Source: Rugalucina vietnamica
Taxonomy: Eukaryota; Mollusca; Bivalvia; Lucinida; Lucinidae
Direction: 5' to 3'
DNA length: 64,000 nt
NCBI GenBank assembly: GCA_964017185.1
Contig: OZ024878.1
Coordinates: 216,501-280,500 of the forward strand
Shown: positions 54,978 to 64,000 of the stretch, in pieces
How the letters are laid out: each line of letters starts with the position of its first letter
How positions within the stretch are numbered: position 1 is the stretch's first letter
Notes under the pieces: generated by a model
Database searches by the model: none
What the model saw: the letters and a program-made list of their open reading frames with translations, nothing else
Told to the model about the DNA's origin: nothing
Position numbers and translations under genes: made by a program

Positions 54978-55550
54978 TGGGTTACATTTGCCCCGATCAT
55001 CGCACTATTTTTCGGTATGTGATTTTCATACGACTTTTAGACATAGTAGGTGATCGTGGGCTACGACGTAAGTGTTTACGATTCATACTGACATCGTGCG
55101 ATTTCGTCGACGTTCTGATCGAGTCAGAACTGTACGGAGATCGTACGAAAATCGTAGCTCTGTCACACTTTAAGTGAAAATCTTAAGGAGCCCGTGCGAT
55201 GTCCGTGAGCAGTCCCTACGAGCCCTCGTGGCCTTCTTACAATCGCCACGTACTATTGTTGTCCCCAATTTATCATAACAAATAGTGCGGTGACCGCACG
55301 ATCACCGCAGTGTCTCCGTACGACGTCCGCTCGACGGGTCTACGGGCTACGGTCTTACGATTTGTTAAACATTTGTAAAAGTGCAGACAACTACAAAATC
55401 GTAGAGGCTACGGAGATCGCAGGAAGCCGTAGAATCGTAGAGACATCGTCATTGGGTCACCCTGCGGTGACCTTACTACAATGGCAAAAAAAATGGCATC
55501 GTACGATTATCGCAAGCTAATCGTGGGCCGTATGTAACCTAGGCATTAGA
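54978..55550. repeat. CG-rich island with weak terminal inverted repeats
   Basis: The left end 'gggttacatttgccccgatc' and the reverse-complemented right end 'aggttacatacggcccacga' are similar. In between, words such as 'gatcgtacgaaaatcgtag', 'cgtacgacgtccg' and 'cgtagaatcgtagag' recur. CpG density is far above the surroundings. It looks like a non-coding transposable element made of degenerate sub-repeats. Confidence 0.5.
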
Positions 55551-55556
55551 TTCGAT

Positions 55557-56175
55557 TAACACTTTCACTGCCACCGACGACTGTAGTCGTTCTACGGGTA
55601 TATATGCACGTTACATTACAGTCTGTTACTTTCTTTTGAGTGTAAGTTTCGTTCTGATCAAGGCCTGTTTTGTGTAGGATTGCTACGGACACCGTGCAAT
55701 TTTAAAGCACATTTGCGTCAGCGGCATAAGAATATGTCCACTGAAATAATAACAAAATAATAAACTAAAATATAATACCGGTCACTTACATTTTATCGAT
55801 TTTTCTTAAAAACTAAAAATATTTTGAAAATTCTATTGAAATCTCAAAATAGACCTAAGGGCAGTGAAAATTTTACAGAATTGTCCTCATAGCATGCAGA
55901 GCGCCCCATTAAAAACCCGTACCCCCATTTTCTAAATTCGCAAATCCCATTACTTTTTTTTAAAATGCGACATTTTGAAACCCCCATTTTCGGCATTCAA
56001 ACCTTTTCTTTTCAAAAGGTAAACCCATATTGAACATGGTCGTGCAAAAATCTGGATTTCCCTAGCATCACTTTTGTCAATTATGGACAAAATGTGAAAA
56101 ATTACTCCACCAAGCAATGCAAATTCTTGTTGATTTTTTTAAACTAGGGGATATGTGTTTGGCAGTGAGTTATGC
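55557..56175. other. Possible repeat with CACTGCCA ends
   Basis: 'cactttcactgccaccg' near 55560 and 'ttggcagtgagtta' near 56160 are loosely inverted. The left end is preceded by TTAA. The evidence is too weak for an element call. Confidence 0.25.
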
Positions 56176-56634
56176 CAACCTGTTTAGTTGACATCCCCCC
56201 CTTCCAGACCCAGCTTCTAGCTAACGTATATTGTGTAAATATACATTAGGTGTCTCCAGTAAAAATGACTTGTTGGGTCTACGGGGGACATTGTTCAAAA
56301 ATAAGAATAGTAAATTGATTTACGATCGGAAACAAAATGACATAAGAGCAGGTTCCAATGAAGCACATGCGCAACAACAAGAAAACCAAAACTCGTTTAT
56401 GTTGACAACATCTATTTTGCTTCGATTTATAGCAAGGAATTTGCAGTAAACTACATAGGAAACTTTATTATATACTAAGTCATAAAATAAAGAGAAATAT
56501 TTTTCGAATATACATGTAAGTTATATTTGAAATGTTATATTTTCATGTGACAAAATGTTTTATTGTGAAAATATAACTTTTTTTCGATTGCCTCTGCCTT
56601 TTCCATTTGCTTACTGCATGTCACCTCAGAATTT

Positions 56635-56745
56635 CAAATGCCTATACTATTTTATTTTTGAACGAAAACATGCGTGGGTATTCATTTTCGTAATGAGACC
56701 ATAAACATTTTGGTACCAAAATTAATATTGCTATTTTTTTCATAT
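56635..56745 (+). repeat. Repeat E, copy 2
   Basis: Matches 50990-51100: 'tgaacgaaaacat', 'gcgtgggtattcattttcg' and 'ttggtaccaaaatta'. Confidence 0.65.
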
Positions 56746-56897
56746 TTCACACCTCCTCACTTCTATGGCTTCTTTTACAGTTTAAGTTAGTAGTACCATT
56801 CTATTGAACGTATTGTATTATAAAGAAATAAAAAGGCAGGACCGCGTCGCGAATGAAAAAAATATCCAGGCCCGAAAACATCTTCCAGCCCCTCCTA

Positions 56898-56934
56898 CCC
56901 CCCCCCCCCCAAAAAAAAAAAAAAAAAAAAAAAA
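56898..56934. repeat. Poly(C)/poly(A) run
   Basis: About 13 C followed by 24 A. Confidence 0.95.
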
Positions 56935-57464
56935 TCAAATGGCCACTCCCTTATGAACCGGTCTATCAGGCATCGCTTCTTTTGTGCACAGAAATTCTCA
57001 TTCACAATTCCTGGGAGATGCTTACGTGGCATTTTACAGCGCCAATGGCTTTCACGAAGTTTCACGGCGAAAGCATCTGTATTTTGACGTCATGGTGCAG
57101 TTTTTAAAATGGTGCACCCACACAAGTTTTGAGAAAAGAACAAATCTAACCAATTTTGATTTATGCTATACAATGAGAGAGAACATTAAAAGAAGGAAAT
57201 GTAATTTTCGTTCATATTTTGTATCTAATGGCCAAGTTATGCAACATTTTCGATGAGGCGTTTTATTGACGTTATTATACATAATAAAAGGGCTATTGCA
57301 CTGATATCGAATTGCGTTTATTTACATTATAAGTGCACATTTGGTGGCCAGTCACTTTTTGTTTAGTTAGGACAGCTATCAGGGGGTGAAAGGAAAAAAA
57401 ATATAAAGACCACACTGATGTGTTTGTCAGCATTATAAATGCTTAATGCTATTTGCTAAATGCT
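56935..57464. other. Spacer without recognised features
   Basis: A 90-codon plus-strand frame (56984-57256) has no recognised domain. Confidence 0.35.
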
Positions 57465-58205
57465 TTTTGGCGTCCTATCTGACAATTTTTGTCCTAAATT
57501 TTGTACATGTACTAGAAATTGATTATTTTGGTGTTGTTCGTCCCAATCTCAAAAGCTGAGGTCATATGGAGACGTGAGGTCGGTTTAAAGTCTCATCCGA
57601 CAGACAGGTGTGCAAAGGCTGCTGCCTTTCAATTGGTACTGGAGGCTGAAGAAGATGCTGACCTACCCGTGTCCTACATGCAGAAATTAATCTAGGTAAC
57701 GTATTTGTTTAGAGAGTGACGCTCGTTTGTCATGACCAACCTTCCACAAAGCCCTCAAAATTCATGACATAATGTATAGTTAGGTCTACTACCCGTCGCT
57801 GCTGCTTTTAAAGAGACGTTAATTGGAGGCCGGTGATTATGTACACGCTCAGTTAATCTTTGAGAGGTTGCTCCGACGTCGGAAAACACACACAGATGAA
57901 TGGACGACAGACAGAAGGACAGAATTAACCCAATCCTGAATCCCCAATCCGACTGGCATTATGGGAATAATGCAACTTACACATGTGCATGATGTAGACG
58001 ATTTGGCTGATCGATTATGAACACGACAAGTAAATTAAATTCAAAATATCCACAATAAACATCAAAAGCTGTCCAGAGTTATTTTATATCACCGACCGTT
58101 CCAAGGCGGTACTTTTGTTGAAGTTCTATTTGTTTTATAGTATGGTGTTAAATGTTCTGCTGTTTGCACATTTTATGTACGTTATTAACAGTTTGTTAAT
58201 ATATA
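57465..58205 (+). repeat. Left arm of the large inverted repeat
   Basis: About 740 bp runs from 'ggcgtcctatctgacaattt' to 'attaacagtttgttaat' and is found in reverse complement at 62168-63390. Divergence is moderate, with many substitutions and small gaps. A repeat A fragment (about 58085-58190) is part of the arm. Confidence 0.9.
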
Positions 58206-58738
58206 TGTGACAATATCTGACATTTTTGTTCTTGTGAAGTCGAAAGTCGGAAATTCAGATGTTAACATTTTTTACATTTTTTAAACGGATATTGAAAAGC
58301 TTAAATGAACAGCGCTTTAGATAAATGCGAAATTGACAAATTATGCAACGTCCTCGGTTTGCTTCTTGTGCCTTCCCCTTAAGTGATAAAAAGCATGAAA
58401 AATCGTTTGTTACACTGACTTATTGCGCTTTCACTTTAGTCTTGACCAGCTCAATTGTCAACATGATTGCCACCTGAGGAAGTTAGAAAAGAAATTCCTA
58501 ACCATGATCTCAAATTCATTCATATCTAAATTGCTGCATTACAAATTGATGGTGTAATCTTTTTTCCTAGTATAGAGTTAAAGCTGATAATGACCCATAA
58601 TCAAGGTATTATGAGTCACACCTTGAGAAAACTTGTCTTCAGGTTTTACCATCCATTCAAAAACAAACCTGAATGTGCAACAACAAGAGAGCTACAGACA
58701 TGAAATTTCAGAATTATTAACAAGAGGTCTTGCGCGCT
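58206..58738. other. Interior of the large inverted repeat, left part
   Basis: No recognisable coding sequence or repeat. Confidence 0.4.
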
Positions 58739-58922
58739 GGTTATCCAGAGACAACCAACGTGGCTGAGAATAATCAACACAGATGGAATCAATTTATGAC
58801 TAGAGCATTCAAATACCTGTCTGTAGAAAGTTGTTCCCAGACAGGTATTTATTACCTAACGTTTCACATTGATTCCATCTGTGTTTGTTTTTCTCAGTTG
58901 CGTTGGTTGTCTCTGGATAATC
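58739..58922. mobile_element. Foldback element, 184 bp
   Basis: The arms of about 55 bp run from 'ggttatccagagacaaccaa' to 'ttggttgtctctggataatc'. An inner pair ('aaatacctgtctg' with 'cagacaggtattta') makes almost the whole element one hairpin. Confidence 0.88.
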
Positions 58923-58939
58923 AGTTTGACTTGTGTAAT

Positions 58940-59100
58940 CTATTAAGCGAAAACAAAGATGATGATAAGCTATGTTGAATTACAAAATTCAGGACAGGTC
59001 AGCTTGTTCTTGGTTAGTTAATAATGGCGTTGTTCTATCCATGTAGCAAAAACAAAAGATGCAGATAAGCGTCTTGGTTTTCTCATATGAATACATCAAG
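58940..59100. mobile_element. Decayed hairpin MITE pieces
   Basis: 'aagcgaaaacaaagatga' near 58946, 'atgtagcaaaaacaaaag' near 59041 and 'cttggttttctcatatga' resemble internal and terminal parts of the hairpin MITE, but the ends are not intact. Confidence 0.35.
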
Positions 59101-59469
59101 AAATTGTTGACTGGGACGTTAAACCTCCATACAATAAAAACAAACCATCATGTTAAGATGTCCGTGAAATGTATACCCCTTAAACACCACTTTTATATAG
59201 AAAAACTGGGGTTACAGCCTTGCAGGGGTATACATAATTTTCTTATTTTTTATCCAAAAACATTGTGGGTACTCGTTAGCACTGCCTCAGCGAGGCGGTT
59301 CTAACATGTACCCACAATGTATGTTTTGAGCGAAAATATATATATAAAAAAAAATCAATGAAACTTGCACTTTTTGCTTCTTGAAAAAAATCTCTTTATA
59401 TTGCATGGGCATGTTTTCATAACGTAACCGTCAATACTTTTTACATGGGCAAAGCGATTTGATAAAGAT

Positions 59470-60130
59470 ATTAGGCTTAGCTCCGGTGAGCTAACAAGAC
59501 TTTGCTCTTGTGAGCTGTCAATGACCGAGCATTATTGTGTTTCATTACATTGTGTGTATAATCAGTGAGATTATTACTTATTTGCAAAAGAAACCTGATG
59601 TATTTCATCAAGTTGACAGTATCATTGGGTATTATATTGGCTATTCAAATGGTAAACTTGCCATAACATTGTCTAATCATATGTCTTGCTTTATGAGCAA
59701 ATTATTCATAAGAATTATGACTTGTATTCTTATAATCCATCTTTCATAAGCTCATGTTTTGCCTCTTCAGCTCATGTGAGCTAACAAGCATTTGCTCAGG
59801 TGAGCTAAAATTGACAAAATTGCTGCTTTTCAATACATGGTGTATATTATTATCATGGAAAGTATTACATGGTGTAATATTTTTGATATTAGGCAATTTT
59901 CTCCCCTTTGACAATGATCTCTTCACACCTCCTATTGTAAACTTGTACACTAGGAATATATTATTGGGGAATTATCTCTAGACCAATTCAATTGATTTAC
60001 CAACTCCTCAGGCCAAGTTGCGAAAGGGACACCTGATGTATTCATGAACTTGACAAGGTAATTGCCAATTATATTGGAAACCCTTATTGTGAAATAGCCA
60101 TAAGTGTCATGATATTGTCCTCACAACTAT
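59470..60130. repeat. Two related segments with GAGCTAACAAG hairpins
   Basis: 'ggtgagctaacaag.ctttgc' followed by 'gtgagct' occurs at 59477-59513 and 59770-59808. After each, a related stretch follows ('acctgatgtatt.cat.aa', 'ttgaca', 'attatattgg'). This is a tandem duplication of about 300-450 bp with the type of terminal hairpin seen in repeat B. Confidence 0.55.
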
Positions 60131-60332
60131 GGATTACATTACAGAATTTGATTCTTAAAGCTCTTGAAAGAAAGGTTTCTTATAAAACTACGTTTTGAAA
60201 CTAGTATGGACAAAAATCCAATAAATGTTGCGTGTGATTTCATGACGTCACATTCAATCATATTTTGTGACGTCGACATCGTACCTCCAAAAGATCGCAG
60301 TGTTCGTCACATATGAGCGTGTTTTCGAAAGA

Positions 60333-60945
60333 GCAGTCACACATTAGGCGAGTAAGACAAATGCGCGCCTTGCGATGAAGATTTTGGACGTATTACAATT
60401 AATTTGCTTCTGAAACTTCAATTAGTCACACAGTCGCATGCGACTCGGGCACGCTGACAATTGTGGAGTACGTTTGGGTTACGCCCCAGACACATTAAAC
60501 AAACGCTAGAAGAGCGTATCAAATTTTTATCGCACGTCTCGTACCCGCCTGGGGCACATTACTGTTCAAAGCGTTTGGCAAGCGCCCAAACCAGTGTCTC
60601 GTAAAATTGGAACGCCCCTGTTACGTACATTGACGTGCCTGCATTCAGCGCACCTTTAACGCGTGTTGAACTTATATGTTCGCGAAGCGCTGAGCCCAGT
60701 CTTGAGCCCAAACGCGCTCGGAACGCGCACCGACGTATAACGGTGTACAACAACGAACACCAAGTGTACATGACGCGCCTGTAACGCGTTTTTATCGTAT
60801 CTCCGACGTGACGTTTGATGAATTTTGCACTTTGTCAACACGTCCGGTGTGTGTTTGTCTTCGTTTACGCTAATGTGTGACTGCTATTAACAGAAAATTA
60901 TTTCACAGATTTATGGTTGTTTAAAATGTATAAAATATTCTTAGG
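60333..60945 (+). repeat. Inner inverted repeat, left arm
   Basis: The block 60333-60887 itself begins and ends with inverted GCAGTCACACATTAG words, so it could be a 555-bp TIR element. Together with 60 bp of flank it is repeated in reverse complement at 61247-61845. It is rich in 'aacgcg' and 'gcgcac' words. Confidence 0.9.
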
Positions 60946-60958
60946 TGGTTTAATATCA

Positions 60959-61130
60959 GGGGCCAGTTTCAAAAAGTTCCAAGGACAAATCTTAAAAGTG
61001 TCCCAGGACATTTTTTGAGACATGTGTAAGTCGGTTTCATCAAAACGTCCTTAAAATGTTCTACGGCCTTAAATCTGCGTTTCATCAAAAGTGTCCTACT
61101 TTAACTATGCTCTTCTGTTGGGCCCCATAA
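60959..61130 (+). repeat. GGGGCCAGTTTCATCAAA-type repeat
   Basis: This carries 'ggggccagtttc', 'aaggacaaatcttaaaag', 'gtcccaggacatt' and 'tttcatcaaaa.gtcct' words. A minus-strand copy is at about 63400-63529. It lies in the spacer of the inner inverted repeat. Confidence 0.7.
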
Positions 61131-61246
61131 TATCATGTGCTTGATCACGTGCGATCTTATTTTAGCTGTGTAATAGCCATAAAAGTTTTACCTTTTTCAA
61201 AAGTTTTAATCACTCGTCTAAATTGCGAAGAAAACGAAATGGTATA

Positions 61247-61845
61247 AAGAAGAATATTTTGTAAATTTTACATATTTTCTGTTATTAGCAGTCACACATA
61301 AGCGTAAACGAAGACAAACGCACACTGGACGTGTTGACAAAGTGCAAAATTCATCAAACGTCACTTCGGAGAAACGTTACAAACGCGCTACAGGCGCGTC
61401 ATGTACGCTTGGTTTTCGTTGTTGTACATCCTTATACGTCGGTGCGCGTTCCGAGCGCGTTTGGGCTCAAGACTGGGCTCGGCGCGTCGCGAACGTTTAA
61501 TTTTACACCCGTTATAGGTGCGCTGAATGCAGGCATGTTAATGTACCCAATATGGGCGTTCCAATTTTACGAGCCATTGGTTTGGGCGCTTTCCGAATGC
61601 TTTGAACAGTAATGTGCCCCAAGCGGGTACGAGACGAGCGATAAATGTTTGATACGCCTCTTGTGACGTATGTTTAATGTGTCTGCGGGGGCGTAACCCA
61701 AACGTACTCCACAATTGTCAGCGTGCCTGAGTCGCATGCGACTGTTTGACTAATTCAATTGAAGTTTAAGAAGCAAATTAATTGTTATACGTCCAAAATC
61801 TTCAGCGCAAAGCTCGCGTTTGTCTTACTCGCTAATTAAGCTCAT
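61247..61845 (-). repeat. Inner inverted repeat, right arm
   Basis: Reverse complement of 60333-60945. A 93-codon frame (61331-61612) and its counterpart on the other strand in the left arm (60559-60841) are similar in translation only because the DNA is repeated. The left copy is broken, so a gene is not supported. Confidence 0.9.
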
Positions 61846-61977
61846 TAGAGCTTATGTTTATTGTTATGTACTGTCATATCGTCTTAAAATAAATTTTCTT
61901 ATCTTATCTTATCTCTTTATGTCACATGCTCTGCCTAACTAATGTTGTTTTTTTTTTTTTGTGTTGTATTTCAAAAT

Positions 61978-62150
61978 GTTTTCTAGTGGACCCATTTTCG
62001 GCGGACATGAATGCTTATGTGCGGCGTCACAAAACGCTACCTTACGCGCGTTATTTTATTTACGGTGAATCATTGTCAGTGTTTATTTGCAAACGGTGAC
62101 GTTTCCATTAGGTTCAATGGGAAAGACGATAACGTCGTTTTAGAATCATT
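61978..62150 (+). repeat. Repeat shared with 41444-41645
   Basis: Same words as 41444-41645 in the other orientation, including 'ggcggacatgaatgcttatg' and 'aaagacgataacgtcg'. Confidence 0.6.
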
Positions 62151-62167
62151 CAATAACCTATAAATAT

Positions 62168-63390
62168 TTTATATTAACAAACTGTTAATTACGTACATAA
62201 AATGTGCAAACAGCAGAATATTTAACACTGTATATAAAACAAATAGAACAACAAAAGTACCGCCTTGGTACGGTCGGTGATATAAAATATATCAGTCTTT
62301 TAGTGTTTATTGTGGATATTTTGTACTTAATTCAATTGTCTTGCTCATAATCGATCAGCCAAATCGTATACTTCATGCACATGTGTAAGTTGCATAATTC
62401 CCATAATGCCAGTCGGATAAGTTGCATGTATCACAGTGGCGAGGGTTCGGGGATGGGTGCCCGAGTAGGGCTCATGTGAACCCCTCTTTTTGACCAAATT
62501 ATTTCGTTTTCATTGAAAAAATATGACAAAATTTAGGCGAAAATACGTATGAAAAAGAACCCTCTTTGAAAGTTTTAACCGCCTCTCTTGAAATTCGTGA
62601 TGCCAACGTCATTTTAACTGTTTGGGTGAAACGAGCAAAGTGTGTGATTTCAGCAGTTTAATTGAGGATATTTGATATTTACAGACTTCGTTTCTTATAG
62701 CATTGATTCTTGATAGGTTGTCGTGGTGATTTAAAAGAGTACATTTTCGAATAAATAAACATTCAAAAAATTCTTAAATTTGTTTTGGGACAAAGCAGTT
62801 TTTTGGACTATACGTATGCGTGTCTGACAAAAAGCATTTTTAGCATTTTATTTCTAGTAGGGTTTGAAACGTGGTTGCTATATAATATGAATAGCGGGTT
62901 TCCAAGTCAGGGTTGGGTTAATTTTGTCCTTCTGTCTGTTCGTCCATTCATCTGTGTGTGTTTTATGACGTCGGTGCCACCTCTTAAAGATAAACTGAGC
63001 ATGTAAATTATCACCGGCCTCCAATTAACGTCTGTTTAAAAGCAGCAGCGACGGGTAGTAGACCTAACTATACATAATGTCATGACTTTTGGGGGCTTCT
63101 TGGAATATTGGTCATGACAAACGAGCGCCCCTCTCTAAACAAATACGTTACCTAGATTAATTTCTTCATGTAAGACACGGGTAGGTCAGCATCTTCTTCA
63201 GCCTCCAATACCAATTGAAATGCAGCAGCCATTATTTCTAGCACACCAGTCTTTTCGGATGAGACTTTAAACCGAGCTCGCGTCTCCATATGACCTTAGC
63301 TGTTGAGTGGGACGAAAAACACCAAATCAACCAATTTCTAGTACATGTACAAAATTTAGGACAAAAATTGTCAGATAGGACGCCGAAATA
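62168..63390 (-). repeat. Right arm of the large inverted repeat
   Basis: Reverse complement of 57465-58205, with an extra ~490 bp (about 62419-62908) absent from the left arm. Matching landmarks are 'cccataatgccagtcgg', 'atcaccggcctccaattaac' and 'ctaactatacataatgtcat'. The 73-codon frame at 62785-63006 lies partly in the extra segment and is unassigned. Confidence 0.9.
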
Positions 63391-63399
63391 GTTTTCCTA

Positions 63400-63529
63400 C
63401 GTTTAAGACAAAATCTAAGAACTTCCTAAATTTCTTGAGTTTGATGAAACACGACTTTTGTCTTTAAAACGTCCTGGGACATTTTCAAGGACAAAATTTT
63501 GTCTTAAACACTTTGATGAAACTGGCCCC
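63400..63529 (-). repeat. GGGGCCAGTTTCATCAAA-type repeat
   Basis: On the minus strand this starts with GGGGCCAGTTTCATCAAA and continues with 'gtccttgaaaatgtcccagg'. It is the same family as 60959-61130. Confidence 0.75.
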
Positions 63530-63674
63530 AGATCAAACAGGGTCTAACAACTCGTCTTGGCAAAAGTCATTGTATTTGTATTTCGTCTATGATCAGATGA
63601 TAGCGATAGTAGTACAGAAACTTTATGTGTAATACCAGATGGACCTTCTGGCCTTATTCGAAGTGATTGACATT

Positions 63675-63910
63675 TGAGCCGCCTCATGGGAAAACAAACA
63701 ATCTGCATAGGCGAAAACAAAGACGCAGATCAGCTTCGCGGTAACCGCGAAGCTGATCAGCGCCTTTGTTTTCGCTACTTGGATAGTACAATGCTTCTAC
63801 TTTCTAAAACCAAAATTTCCATTCTCTAGCCATCTTCTGTGCTTGTACAGCCTGGTTTGTGTTGGATCTGTTCAGAAACCACATTGTCGGTTTTCCCATG
63901 AGGCGGCTCA
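63675..63910 (+). mobile_element. Hairpin MITE, copy 6 (best preserved)
   Basis: The TIRs are TGAGCCGCCTCATGGGAAAA and its exact complement at the right end, with TT on both sides. The 65-bp palindrome at 63711-63775 pairs in about 30 of 32 positions per arm, with its centre at 'gcggtaaccgc'. The length is 236 bp. It can serve as the reference for the family. Confidence 0.92.
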
Positions 63911-64000
63911 TTTATTGGTTGTTATTGAACCATATCTAATCACGAATCTTGTTAAATTGTGTATCAACTAGTGAATTGTTTATAAATTAGGCCATTGAAA

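Noticed and set aside
61331-61612. Protein gene conserved in two inverted copies
   Set aside because: Similarity in translation follows from DNA similarity of the arms. The left copy is broken, and synonymous and non-synonymous changes appear mixed.

Overview
The window is animal nuclear DNA, most likely from a bivalve mollusc. It is AT-rich, almost free of long open frames, and dominated by interspersed repeats. The bivalve guess rests on the repeat style: 'gattggccaagcgg / ccatggcggcc / ggtcatgtgacc' units, terminal 'gctcacctgagc' hairpins, mariner ends and many tRNA-derived SINE-like pieces. Host exons with GT/AG junctions exclude a bacterial source. Species cannot be named from sequence alone.

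Host coding content is sparse. (1) A complete three-exon gene on the minus strand (11709 to 10067) encodes a 157-residue secreted cysteine-rich protein of unknown function; all splice phases agree. (2) A plus-strand exon set (31849-33175) encodes five 96-bp units rich in PPxY motifs, followed by a hydrophobic C-terminus resembling dispanin/CD225 or proline-rich transmembrane proteins; its frame is broken at the end of the repeat array. (3) The C-terminal part (M3 to M4) of a nicotinic-receptor-like Cys-loop channel subunit lies at 5536-6101, abutting a LINE endonuclease fragment and carrying a frameshift. Weak single-exon candidates lie at 40466-40668, 38106-38534 and 46302-46598.

Layout: 1-5 kb holds repeats A and B in both orientations. 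5.3-6.1 kb holds the LINE/receptor chimera. 7.4-10.0 kb is four adjacent terminal-inverted-repeat elements. 10.1-11.7 kb is the secreted-protein gene. 12.2-15.9 kb is a near-full-length but dead LINE in a repeat B array with a 12-bp target duplication. 16-20.7 kb is more repeat B. 19-23 kb has three hairpin MITEs. 25.6-29.4 kb is a ~185-bp tandem array with dimeric higher-order structure, split by two insertions. 29.6-34 kb holds a TIR element, the PPxY gene and a 501-bp MITE. 38.1-39.5 kb is tandem repeats. 44-45.4 kb is a 5'-truncated LINE with an intact 305-residue RT fragment. 47.6-49.7 kb holds two mariner-type elements, one with half a transposase. 51.2-53.2 kb is a microsatellite island bounded by oppositely oriented arrays of a dodecamer. 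57.5-63.4 kb is a ~5.9-kb nested inverted repeat.

No rRNA, canonical tRNA, CRISPR or prokaryotic operon was seen. I found no clear new multi-gene system. The most unusual items are the secreted-protein gene, the hairpin MITE family, the PPxY exon, the dodecamer-bounded island and the nested palindrome. All alignments were made by eye, so edges are approximate unless splice sites, stops or target duplications fix them.
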